Assembly: GCF_003481825.1 (NCBI RefSeq)
Contig: NZ_QULW01000001.1
Span: forward strand, 124,001-188,000
Direction of reading: 5' to 3'
From: Clostridium sp. OM02-18AC
Lineage (GTDB): Bacteria; Bacillota; Clostridia; Lachnospirales; Lachnospiraceae
DNA length: 64,000 bases
Shown piece by piece: positions 8,176 to 15,992 of this stretch. The notes under the pieces are model-generated. The model did not search any database and was not told where the DNA came from. It saw only the letters and a program-made list of their open reading frames with translations. How positions within the stretch are numbered: position 1 is the first letter of the stretch; the number at the start of each line of letters is the position of its first letter. The position numbers and the translations under genes were made by a program.

Positions 8176-9012
8176 ATGCGAGTATTGAAAGGTGCAGAGG
8201 TTTCTGCCAAGATCAAAGAAGAAGTGCAGGCAGCGCTTGCAAACAGAGCCGGGGAGGCACCAAAACTGGCTATTGTACGGGTGGGAGAGAACCCGGATGA
8301 TATGTCTTATGAGCGCGGTGCAACCAAGAAGATGGAGAACTTCGGACTGCGCGTGCAGTCTTATGTGTATCCGGCTGACATTTCGGATGCAGAATTTAAG
8401 GCAGAATTCACCAAAATCAATGAGGATTCGGATGTGACCGGTATTTTGCTGCTTCGTCCGCTGCCAAAGCAGATCTGCGAGAAGGACATTGAGCAGATGA
8501 TCGATCCGAAAAAGGATCTGGATGGAATTTCACCGGTAAACATCGCGAAGGTATTTGCGGGCGACAACAGTGGCTTTGCGCCGTGCACCGCAGAGGCAGT
8601 CATTGAGGTATTGAAGGCAGCCGAGATTCCGATGACCGGAAAACGCGTGACGATCGTGGGACGCAGCATGGTAGTCGGAAAGCCACTTTCCATGTTGATG
8701 TTAAAGGAAAATGCGACTGTCACCATCTGTCACACCAGAACGAAAGACCTGGCAGGAACCTGCCGCAATGCGGAGATCCTGGTGGCAGCGGCCGGACGCG
8801 CGAAAATGTTGAACGGCGATTATGTGGGCGACGACGCAGTTGTGATCGATGTTGGCATCAACGTGGATGAAAATGGAAAACTCTGCGGAGATGTGGATTA
8901 CGATACCATTTTAGAGAAAGCCCAGGCGGCAACTCCGGTACCGGGCGGTGTTGGTGCGGTGACAACGGCAGTGCTGGCGAAGCATCTCATGAGGGTAGCA
9001 GGACTCTTGTAA
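8176..9012 (+). CDS. folD: FolD-type methylene-THF dehydrogenase with altered cyclohydrolase site
   Basis: At 278 residues the protein has FolD length and both FolD domains: catalytic N-terminal part with KKDLDGISP (about 111-119), Rossmann part with TIVGRSMVVGKP (about 159-170), and the C-terminal TPVPGGVGAVTT. Canonical FolD couples NADP-dependent methylene-THF oxidation with methenyl-THF hydrolysis and uses Y-x-x-x-K; here Tyr45 is kept but the aligned lysine is Ala49 (SYERGATKK), and the usual Q of 'VQLPLP' is Leu93 (LLLRPLP). In the human enzyme that lysine is needed for the cyclohydrolase step, so this protein may be mainly a dehydrogenase. The neighbouring FchA-like gene could supply hydrolysis. 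SD AAGGGAGG precedes the ATG. Confidence 0.9.
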   Translation: MRVLKGAEVSAKIKEEVQAALANRAGEAPKLAIVRVGENPDDMSYERGATKKMENFGLRVQSYVYPADISDAEFKAEFTKINEDSDVTGILLLRPLPKQICEKDIEQMIDPKKDLDGISPVNIAKVFAGDNSGFAPCTAEAVIEVLKAAEIPMTGKRVTIVGRSMVVGKPLSMLMLKENATVTICHTRTKDLAGTCRNAEILVAAAGRAKMLNGDYVGDDAVVIDVGINVDENGKLCGDVDYDTILEKAQAATPVPGGVGAVTTAVLAKHLMRVAGLL

Positions 9013-9159
9013 TAAGTAGAAAGAGTTACGATCCGCGGCTGGAAAACCAGGATATGCCGGCAGATTGCGGCTGTCTGCATCGAAAAACTGGTTGTCCGGT
9101 TGAAAGAGATAAAAAGACGAATCGAAAAACAATGGATAGAATGAAAGGAGAAGATTCAC

Positions 9160-9789
9160 ATGGCAAAAGTATTACTGATCAACGGAAGTGGAAACGAACA
9201 TGGCTGTACTTTTACAGCACTGAGTGAGGCTGCAAAGGCATTGAACGAAGAGGGCGTGGAGACCGAGATCATCCAGCTTGGAAAAGATGCGATCCGGGAC
9301 TGCATTGGCTGCGGTGCATGCGGCAAGCTGAAACGCTGCGTGTTTGAGGATGATCTGGTAAATCTGGTAGCTGCAAAGGCAAAAGATGCGGACGGATTTA
9401 TCTTCGGAAGCCCGGTTTATTATGCGCATCCAAGCGGAAGAGTGCTTTCCTTCCTGGACCGCCTGTTTTATTCCGCTGGCAGTGCCTTTGCGTATAAGCC
9501 GGGTGCGGCAGTGCTTTCTGCAAGACGCGGCGGAACGACAGCATCCTTTGATGTGTTAAATAAATATTTCGGCATCACAAACATGGTAACGGTTGGTTCC
9601 CAGTACTGGAACATGGTACATGGCAACAAACCGGAAGAAGTGATGCAGGATCTCGAAGGACTGCAGACCATGCGGACCCTCGGACGCAACATGGCGTGGG
9701 TAATCAAGTGCCTGGAGGCTGGAAAGAAAGCCGGAATTACCGCACCAATCGGAAGAGAAGAGCGGGCAAGAACCAATTTCATCCGTTAG
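9160..9789 (+). CDS. Flavodoxin-fold NAD(P)H-dependent oxidoreductase
   Basis: The 209-residue product starts with the FMN-binding loop of the NADPH-dependent FMN reductase/flavodoxin-like superfamily (LLINGSGNEHGCT, residues 5-17) and has the second flavin loop GSPVYYAHPSG near residues 86-96. A cysteine motif C-I-G-C-G-A-C (about 48-54) followed by a fourth Cys (RCVFEDD) resembles the cluster-type segment of iron-sulfur flavoproteins; whether it binds a 4Fe-4S cluster is uncertain because the spacing is unusual. The role is probably two-electron reduction of a quinone, nitro compound or similar acceptor. AAAGGAG precedes the ATG by 10 bases. It is 147 bases after folD, with no evidence of a pathway link. 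Confidence 0.85.
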   Translation: MAKVLLINGSGNEHGCTFTALSEAAKALNEEGVETEIIQLGKDAIRDCIGCGACGKLKRCVFEDDLVNLVAAKAKDADGFIFGSPVYYAHPSGRVLSFLDRLFYSAGSAFAYKPGAAVLSARRGGTTASFDVLNKYFGITNMVTVGSQYWNMVHGNKPEEVMQDLEGLQTMRTLGRNMAWVIKCLEAGKKAGITAPIGREERARTNFIR

Positions 9790-9877
9790 TCGTAATCTCA
9801 AATAATAAGAATGGAGTAGAAGTTACTGATCACGGGGGGCGGTTTTTTGAATTGGAAAGCTCGTTTCCGCGCATGCG

Positions 9878-9888
9878 TGCGTGAACAG
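9878..9888 (+). repeat. Dispersed intergenic motif TGCGTGAACAG, copy 1
   Basis: This 11-mer lies 14 bases before the GNAT start. Exact or near-exact copies lie in four other intergenic gaps of the window (20961, 29551, 32874, 63251). Here it is enclosed by GCTCG (9859-9863) and CGAGC (9892-9896), which could pair. Confidence 0.45.
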
Positions 9889-9902
9889 TAGCGAGCGAAA
9901 AA

Positions 9903-10415
9903 ATGAAAATAAGAAAAGCGAAAGCGCAGGACTTGCAGGAAATCCTGAAGTTATATGCACAGGCGCGGACCTTCATGCAGGAAACCGGAAATGGAAGCCA
10001 GTGGGGAACCACATATCCGCCTGTGGAGCAGGTAGAAGCAGATATCCGCGAAGGAAAAAGCTATGTCTGTGAGGCAGAGGGAATCCTTGCCGGAGTATTC
10101 TATTTTTCCGAAGGACCAGATCCGGATTACGCAAAGATCTATGAGGGAAGCTGGATCGGGAATGAAAACTATCATATCATGCACCGCGTGGCAGCACCGG
10201 GGCGGGTAAAAGGAGCCGGATCTTTTGGCATCCGCTGGTGCGCGAAGCACAGCGGCGGGGATTTGCGGATCGACACGCACAGAAATAATCTTCCGATGCA
10301 GCATGTGCTGGAAAAAAACGGATTTCAGAGATGCGGGATCATTTACCTCGCAAACGGGGATGAGCGGATCGCGTATGAATTTCTGGAAAATTCCAGGCGC
10401 ACCGGGGCAGAATAA
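9903..10415 (+). CDS. GNAT family N-acetyltransferase
   Basis: The 170-residue protein begins MKIRKAKAQDLQEILKLYAQ, a typical GNAT beta1-alpha1 start, and shows the later HRVAAPGRVKGAGSFGIRWC segment, which corresponds to the acetyl-CoA pyrophosphate-binding motif A (R-x-x-G-x-G/A), then LRIDTHRNNLPMQHVLEKNG, the conserved beta5-alpha4 region with N-x-x-M and an 'EKNGF' turn. Such enzymes transfer the acetyl group of acetyl-CoA to an amine; the acceptor is unknown. The ribosome-binding signal is weak (GAGCG, 8 bases upstream). It stands between the flavoprotein and the cytidylate-kinase-like gene, on the same strand, without tight spacing to either. Confidence 0.85.
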   Translation: MKIRKAKAQDLQEILKLYAQARTFMQETGNGSQWGTTYPPVEQVEADIREGKSYVCEAEGILAGVFYFSEGPDPDYAKIYEGSWIGNENYHIMHRVAAPGRVKGAGSFGIRWCAKHSGGDLRIDTHRNNLPMQHVLEKNGFQRCGIIYLANGDERIAYEFLENSRRTGAE

Positions 10416-10676
10416 ATCCATGGACCGATGAAGAAGGGTGAAATTGCAGCAGGCGACAAAATTAAGGAAAATTGGTGCATAATTTTGTCGGAAGCGGTAG
10501 CTTTCTGTGGACAAACATGCTAAGATGGAGACACGGTATCCGTGCGGTTTACGGTGTCAGTACATGCCTTTTTGAAAGGGCGTGGTGACCGAAAACAATG
10601 CAGCAGGGTGCTGCACATGGAATCGTGTGAAGCATTCTCGGAAAATGGGAAAGATACCGGAGAGGAGGAAACAATT

Positions 10677-11279
10677 ATGAGCAGAGTCATTACCATAAGC
10701 CGTGAGTTTGGCAGCGGTGGACGTGAGGTGGGGTTCCGTCTGGCAGAAAAACTTGGCATCCCGTTTTACGATAAAGAAATCATTTCTATGGCGGCAGAGG
10801 ACAGCAACATTTCCGAAGAAGTCTTCCACAGCCACGACGAAGTCATTGGAAACAAGGAGCGGATCGATCACGATTATGTATCCGTGAATCCGTTTTCTCC
10901 TTTATATGAAGTTCCGGTATCCGACCAGGTGTTTATGGCCCAGTCCCAGATCATCAAAAAGCTGGCTCAGGAAGGCCCTTGCGTGATCATCGGCCGTTGC
11001 TCCGATATTCTGGTGGAGGACGGCTTCCATGTGTTCATCTGTGCTGGCATGAAAAAACGTGTGGAGCGTATGTTAGCATTAGAGCCGCAGGAAAGCGCTA
11101 AGAAGATGGAAAACCGTATGCGCCAGATTGACCAGAAGCGCCGCGATTACTACCAGTATTACAGCGGAAATGAGTGGGGCAACCCAAGAAACTATCATCT
11201 GAGCTTAAACAGCGGGAAGCTTGGAATTGAGCGTTGTGTCGATATCATTATGGAGAGTCTGAAGCTGTATGAGCAGTAA
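10677..11279 (+). CDS. Cytidylate kinase-like family protein (paired with MATE exporter)
   Basis: The 200-residue product begins with VITISREFGSGGREVGFRLA, a P-loop variant typical of the 'cytidylate kinase-like' family (PF13189 type), and later has VIIGRCSDIL and the C-terminal region WGNPRNYHLSLNSGKLGIE. These proteins resemble nucleoside monophosphate kinases but lack several CMP-recognition features and their substrates are unknown. ATG at 10677 is used because AGGAGG lies 8 bases upstream; the frame is open further upstream without an SD. The gene overlaps the following MATE gene by 11 bases, so they are co-translated. A larger paralogue at 47340 follows another transporter gene in the same way. 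Confidence 0.85.
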   Translation: MSRVITISREFGSGGREVGFRLAEKLGIPFYDKEIISMAAEDSNISEEVFHSHDEVIGNKERIDHDYVSVNPFSPLYEVPVSDQVFMAQSQIIKKLAQEGPCVIIGRCSDILVEDGFHVFICAGMKKRVERMLALEPQESAKKMENRMRQIDQKRRDYYQYYSGNEWGNPRNYHLSLNSGKLGIERCVDIIMESLKLYEQ

Positions 11280-12654
11280 TCAGGGCTCTGACAAATTAAA
11301 TCATACGGATTCAAAGAAGAATCAGGCATTTGCGGTCAGCATGACAGAAGGGTCTCTCTGGAAGAATATCTTTCTGTTCAGCTGCCCGCTGATTTTTTCC
11401 CAGCTTTTAGAGGTCATGTTCAACCTAAGCGATGTGGCTGTGGTGGGCCGCTTCGCGGATTACCGGGCGCTGGGATCGGTTGGGTCGACCAGCCTTCTGG
11501 TCACGCTGTTTACCGGATTTCTGATTGGCATGGGAAGCGGAGTCAATGTCCGCGTGGCCCACAGCCTGGGAGCCGGAAACCAGAGGGAAACGCAGGAAAC
11601 GATCCATACCTCCTGCCTGATCTGTCTTCTGACCGGACTTTTGATCTGCATCATCGGGCTGACCTGTTCGAAAACATTTCTTCTCATGTTAAATACAAAG
11701 GAAGAACTGCTGGATGGTGCCGTGAACTATTTGCGGATCTATTCCCTTGGTATGCCTGCGCTGGGACTTTACAATTTCGGCAACGGCGTGATGAGTGCCA
11801 GAGGGGACACAAAACGTCCGCTGGTATACCTGTTTATTGCAGGAATCTTGAATGTGATTATGAACCTGGTCTTTGTCATCGGGTTTCATATGGCGGCAGA
11901 AGGCGTGGCGATTGCCAGTGTTATGGCGCAGTATCTGTCAGCGGGACTGATCCTGCATCACCTGTGGTGCCGGAGAGATGTCTGCAGGCTGCAAATCAGC
12001 AAACTCCGCTACCACAAGGTGGCTGGACAGGCTGTTTTAATGCTTGGAATCCCGGGCGGTCTGCAGCAGGCCATTTTTGCGATCGCGAATCTGTTTGTGC
12101 AGGCAGGCGTGAATTCGTTTGATGCAGTTACCGTATCCGGAAACGCGGCGGCCGCAAACACAGACCCTTTGGTCTACAATTCCATGTTTGCTTTTTATAC
12201 TGCCTGTGCCAGCTTTATGAGCCGGAACCTCGGCGCAGGAAAGAAAGACCGGGTATTAAAAAGCTATTTTATCTGCCTGACCTATGCTTTTGCAATCGGA
12301 GCAGCATTTGGCATTCTGTTCCTTGTGTTCGGGCATGAATTCTTATCGCTGTTTGCAACGGAAGAAGCCGTCATCCACGCAGGACGGGAACGCCTCTATG
12401 TCATGAGCTTTTCCTATGCGATTTCCGCATTCATGGACTGTTCCATTGCGGCATCCCGCGGAATCGGAAAGAGTATCCCGCCGACGATCATTGTGATTCT
12501 GGGATCCTGTGTGTTCCGTGTGATCTGGGTATTTACGATCTTCGCCCATTTCCATACGCTTACTTCACTGTATCTTTTGTATTTCTTTTCCTGGGCAATC
12601 ACGGGAGTGGCAGAGGTGCTGTACTTCTGGAGAAGTTACAGGAAGCTAGTATAA
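11269..12654 (+). CDS. MATE family efflux transporter
   Basis: A 461-residue polytopic membrane protein of the MATE family. The segment LEVMFNLSDVAVVGRFADYR near residues 47-66 is the usual first helix motif with a conserved Asp, and ALGLYNFGNGVMSARGDTKR near 162-181 is the typical loop of the DinF/NorM-like group with 'ARGDTKRP'. Two six-helix bundles are evident. It starts inside the last codons of the cytidylate-kinase-like gene (11-base overlap, GGAG about 12 bases upstream), so it forms a two-gene unit with it. A terminator follows at 12685. It is not close to the MATE protein at 871. Its substrate is unknown. Confidence 0.92.
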   Translation: MSSNQGSDKLNHTDSKKNQAFAVSMTEGSLWKNIFLFSCPLIFSQLLEVMFNLSDVAVVGRFADYRALGSVGSTSLLVTLFTGFLIGMGSGVNVRVAHSLGAGNQRETQETIHTSCLICLLTGLLICIIGLTCSKTFLLMLNTKEELLDGAVNYLRIYSLGMPALGLYNFGNGVMSARGDTKRPLVYLFIAGILNVIMNLVFVIGFHMAAEGVAIASVMAQYLSAGLILHHLWCRRDVCRLQISKLRYHKVAGQAVLMLGIPGGLQQAIFAIANLFVQAGVNSFDAVTVSGNAAAANTDPLVYNSMFAFYTACASFMSRNLGAGKKDRVLKSYFICLTYAFAIGAAFGILFLVFGHEFLSLFATEEAVIHAGRERLYVMSFSYAISAFMDCSIAASRGIGKSIPPTIIVILGSCVFRVIWVFTIFAHFHTLTSLYLLYFFSWAITGVAEVLYFWRSYRKLV

Positions 12655-12684
12655 TTCAACCAGAATACAAAAAATGGAATCGAA

Positions 12685-12731
12685 AAAATGGAATCGAAGC
12701 TGGATGATGTATCTGGCTTCGATTCCATTTT
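12685..12731. terminator. Strong hairpin between converging MATE and nfo genes
   Basis: A perfect 16-bp stem (12685-12700 with 12716-12731) with a 15-base loop; the left arm begins AAAA and the right arm ends TTTT, so it can work in both directions. The core ATGGAATCGAA is also present as an extra direct copy just upstream (12674-12684). Confidence 0.8.
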
Positions 12732-12801
12732 GTTGTTATGCTGAGGTTTTACGGATACGGTTCCGAACCAGGATTTTTCTGAATCAGCGGATGCCTGCAG
12801 T

Positions 12802-13632
12802 TTACCTTGCATGCTCCCGCATCAGCGCGATTTCCGCCGCATACCCATCCAGCTCATTCGGTGTTTCCAGATAAAACGGCAGATCTTTCAGAGCCGGATG
12901 CTGCACCACGCGGATCAGCGCATCTTTTCCGATGCAGCCTTCCCCGATCTTTGCGTGGCGGTCTTTGTGGGCGCCAAGGGGATTTAAGCTGTCGTTTAAG
13001 TGGATGGCGCGAAGCCGGTTCAGACCGATGATCCGGTCGAATTCGGCGAGAACTTCATCCAGATGGTTTGCAATATCGTAGCCGCCGTCCCAGATATGGC
13101 AGGTGTCCAGGCAGATGCCCAGATGGCTGTTTAATTCCACACGGTCGATGATCTCGCGCAGTTCTTCAAAACGCCCGCCGACTTCGCTTCCTTTTCCAGC
13201 CATGGTTTCCAGTAAAACCGTGGTGGTCTGTTCCGGCTTTAAAATAGCATTTAGCATTTCAGCAATGTAGGCGATGCCGACTTCCATCCCCTGTTTGACA
13301 TGGCTTCCGGGATGAAAGTTGTAGCAGCTGCCCGGGGTGTATTCCATGCGCACGAGGTCATCGGCCATGGTGCGGCGGGCAAAGTCGCGGAGCCCTTCGT
13401 CGGCAGAAGCAGCATTTAAGGTATAAGGGGCATGTGCCAGAATCTGGTGGATTCTGTGTTCCTTTGCGAAGGCAAGAAACTGTGCGACATCTTCCGGGTC
13501 AATGTCCTTCGCTTTCCCGCCGCGGGGATTGCGGGTGAAAAACTGGAAGGTGTTGGCGTTGATTTTAACGGCATCCTTTCCCATGGCAAGGTAGCCGCGG
13601 GAGGAGGAAAGATGACATCCGATGGTAAGCAT
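12802..13632 (-). CDS. nfo: Deoxyribonuclease IV (apurinic/apyrimidinic endonuclease)
   Basis: The 276-residue product is a TIM-barrel AP endonuclease of the Nfo/EndoIV family, which cuts the DNA backbone 5' of abasic sites in base excision repair using three zinc ions. Recognisable metal-ligand segments are HAPYTLN, NFHPGSHV, VLLETMAGKG, GICLDTCHIWDGGYD, IHLNDS and the final YLETPNE. Family length is about 270-285, so it is complete. The ATG is preceded on the minus strand by AAAGGAGT. It converges with the MATE gene and is divergent from the aminotransferase gene, so it is expressed on its own. Confidence 0.95.
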   Translation of the reverse strand: MLTIGCHLSSSRGYLAMGKDAVKINANTFQFFTRNPRGGKAKDIDPEDVAQFLAFAKEHRIHQILAHAPYTLNAASADEGLRDFARRTMADDLVRMEYTPGSCYNFHPGSHVKQGMEVGIAYIAEMLNAILKPEQTTTVLLETMAGKGSEVGGRFEELREIIDRVELNSHLGICLDTCHIWDGGYDIANHLDEVLAEFDRIIGLNRLRAIHLNDSLNPLGAHKDRHAKIGEGCIGKDALIRVVQHPALKDLPFYLETPNELDGYAAEIALMREHAR

Positions 13633-13848
13633 GATGGTGAACTCCTTTAATTTGAACTTTATTTGTGACTTTTTTAATCATAGAGGATGTGCGGGGAATT
13701 GTAAAGTTAGTCGAGACTTTTTAAATAAACTGTGGTAGAATAAGCCTAATCTTTTATGAAAAATATGAGATGGCACAAAATGTAATGGAAAATGTTTCAG
13801 GCGGTTGTGAAGCCTGGATATGTGCCGGAGTTACGGAGGAGAATGATT

Positions 13849-15015
13849 ATGAAATTTGCAAATAGAATGAACCGGTTTGGAGAGGGCGTCTTCTCCAGAC
13901 TTGCCGAGATGAAACGCCAGAGACTGGAAGCCGGGGAGAGTGTGCTGGATTTAAGCATCGGTGCGCCGAACATTCCGCCGGCGAAGCATATTCTCGACGT
14001 GCTCTGCAAAGAGGCAGCCGATAAAAACAATTATATTTACGCGATCAATGACCAGAAAGATCTGCTGCAGGCGGTTTCCGGCTGGTATGAGCGCCGTTAT
14101 GGGGTAGCGCTGGACCCGGACACGGAGATCTGTTCCCTGCTTGGTTCCCAGGAGGGACTGGCTCACATCGCCATGTCTATCGTGGATGAGGGTGACCTGG
14201 TTTTGGTTCCGGATCCGTGCTATCCGGTATTTGCAGATGGTCCGCGTCTGGCCGGGGCAGAGCTTTACTATATGCCGCAGAAAAAGGAAAATGGCTATGT
14301 GATCCGCCTTTCCGATATCCCGGAGGATGTGGCACAGCGTGCAAAATTTATGATCGTTTCTTATCCGAATAACCCGACTGCTGTGATGGCACCGGATTCC
14401 TTCTATGAAGAACTGGTCGCATTTGCAAAGAAATACGATATCACTGTCCTTCACGACAATGCCTACAGTGAACTGGTATTTGATGGAAAACATTGCGGAA
14501 GCTTCCTTCGTTTTCCGGGGGCAAAAGAGGTTGGTGTCGAGTTTAATTCCCTCTCAAAAACTTACGGTCTTGCTGGCGCGCGAATCGGCTTCTGCGTGGG
14601 CAATCCGGAGGTCGTGAAGCATTTAAAACTCCTTAAATCGAATATGGATTACGGCATGTTCCTGCCGATCCAGAAAGCAGCGGTTGCAGCGATCACCGGT
14701 GACCAGGCCTGCGTTAAGACAACCCGTGCAGCTTACGAGAAACGCCGCGATGTGCTCTGCGATGGCTTAAATGCCATCGGCTGGAAGATTCCAAAGCCGG
14801 AGGCAACGATGTTTGTGTGGGCACCGATCCCGGAAACCTTTACAAATTCAGAAGAATTTGCGGTGGAACTGGTAAAGCGAAGCGGAGTGCTTGTCACACC
14901 AGGCAGCGCATTCGGACCATCCGGAGAAGGCTATGTGCGCATGGCACTCGTCCAGGATGAGCCGGAGTTAAAGAAGGGCATCGCAGCGATTGAGGCGTGC
15001 GGGATTCTGAAATAA
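13849..15015 (+). CDS. PLP-dependent class I/II aminotransferase (DapL/AspB-like)
   Basis: The 388-residue product is a fold-type I aminotransferase. Conserved parts are DLSIGAPNIPP near the N-terminus, VPDPCYPVF and SYPNNPTAV (substrate/PLP contacts), HDNAYSELVFDG with the Asp that contacts the PLP nitrogen, and SLSKTYGLAGARIGF containing the Schiff-base lysine (about residue 238). The 'SLSKTYNMAGWRIGF'-like signature and 'D-x-A-Y-x-E/D' are shared with LL-diaminopimelate aminotransferase-like and aspartate aminotransferase-like enzymes, and no other lysine-pathway gene is near, so the amino donor is uncertain. ATG at 13849 is preferred over 13843 because GGAGGA is then correctly spaced. A strong hairpin follows at 15041. 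Confidence 0.88.
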   Translation: MKFANRMNRFGEGVFSRLAEMKRQRLEAGESVLDLSIGAPNIPPAKHILDVLCKEAADKNNYIYAINDQKDLLQAVSGWYERRYGVALDPDTEICSLLGSQEGLAHIAMSIVDEGDLVLVPDPCYPVFADGPRLAGAELYYMPQKKENGYVIRLSDIPEDVAQRAKFMIVSYPNNPTAVMAPDSFYEELVAFAKKYDITVLHDNAYSELVFDGKHCGSFLRFPGAKEVGVEFNSLSKTYGLAGARIGFCVGNPEVVKHLKLLKSNMDYGMFLPIQKAAVAAITGDQACVKTTRAAYEKRRDVLCDGLNAIGWKIPKPEATMFVWAPIPETFTNSEEFAVELVKRSGVLVTPGSAFGPSGEGYVRMALVQDEPELKKGIAAIEACGILK

Positions 15016-15040
15016 GTTTGATTAAAAAGCAGCAGGCCAC

Positions 15041-15066
15041 GAAATGCCGCCAGTCGGCGGCATTTC
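15041..15066 (+). terminator. Hairpin after the aminotransferase gene
   Basis: An 11-bp perfect stem GAAATGCCGCC/GGCGGCATTTC with loop AGTC, extended by an outer CAGCAG/CTGCTG pairing. No T-run, so termination strength is uncertain; it separates the gene from truA. Confidence 0.55.
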
Positions 15067-15106
15067 TGGGTCTGCTGATGTGATTTTATCTGATTAAGGA
15101 GCGCTT

Positions 15107-15958
15107 ATGAGTCAAAATTACAAAATGATCATACAATATGAAGGCACCCGGTACGATGGCTGGCAGAAGCAGGGCAACACCGAAAATACGATCCAGGGGA
15201 AGCTGGAAAAGATGCTGGAGCGCATGACGGGATTTTCTGTGGAAGTGCATGGCTCCGGACGCACGGATGCCGGTGTGCATGCGATGGGACAGGTGGCAAA
15301 CTTTCACCTGCCGGATAGCTGGAAACCGGAGGGAAGCCAGAATCAGAATGGCGGACCGAATCAGGAAAAAAACCAGAAAAATGACTGGCACAAAAACGGG
15401 GCTCACGATCGGAAACAGTTCGCTGTGGCAGACTGGATCCGTGATTACTGTAACCAGTATCTTCCAGACGATATCGCCGTAACCGAGTTGACACCGGCAC
15501 CGGAGCGTTTCCACGCCCGCTTGAGTGCGGTGAAGAAAATCTACACCTATCAGATCGAAACCGGGGCAAAGCGCGATGTATTTTCCCGCCGGACCTGTTA
15601 TGGGCTTGGCCAGCCACTGGATGTAAATGCGATGCAGAAAGCGGCGGGGCTTCTTTGCGGAACCCACGATTACAGGAGCTTTTGTGGAAATAAGAAGATG
15701 AAAAAATCTACCGTGCGGACCATTTACCGGATTGACGTAAAGCAGGATGCGGGCAGCAGTCTGGTGAAGCTGGAATTTGAAGGAACTGGATTTTTGCAGA
15801 ATATGGTACGCATTCTGACTGGAACCCTGATCGAGGCAGGGCTTGGAAAACGGGATGCAGGCTCGATGCCGGAGATCCTTGCGGCACTGAACCGGCAGGC
15901 TGCTGGTTATACGGCGCCGGCGGAAGGTCTCTGTCTGCAGAAGGTATTTTATGAGTAA
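15107..15958 (+). CDS. truA: tRNA pseudouridine(38-40) synthase with low-complexity insertion
   Basis: TruA isomerises uridines 38-40 in the anticodon arm of tRNAs. The catalytic motif GSGRTDAGVHAMGQVANFHL (about residues 48-67, with the nucleophilic Asp in RTDAGVHA) and the RFHARLSAVKKIYTY and DYRSFCG segments are intact. At 283 residues it is about 35 longer than usual: residues about 70-104 form an Asn/Gln/Lys-rich insertion (NQNGGPNQEKNQKNDWHKNG) between the catalytic motif and the next helix. The insertion is in frame and probably a disordered loop. It is followed after 34 bases by the CDF transporter. Confidence 0.93.
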   Translation: MSQNYKMIIQYEGTRYDGWQKQGNTENTIQGKLEKMLERMTGFSVEVHGSGRTDAGVHAMGQVANFHLPDSWKPEGSQNQNGGPNQEKNQKNDWHKNGAHDRKQFAVADWIRDYCNQYLPDDIAVTELTPAPERFHARLSAVKKIYTYQIETGAKRDVFSRRTCYGLGQPLDVNAMQKAAGLLCGTHDYRSFCGNKKMKKSTVRTIYRIDVKQDAGSSLVKLEFEGTGFLQNMVRILTGTLIEAGLGKRDAGSMPEILAALNRQAAGYTAPAEGLCLQKVFYE

Positions 15959-15992
15959 AGGCTTGTGAGGAAGGTATGGCGTTGAAAAGATT

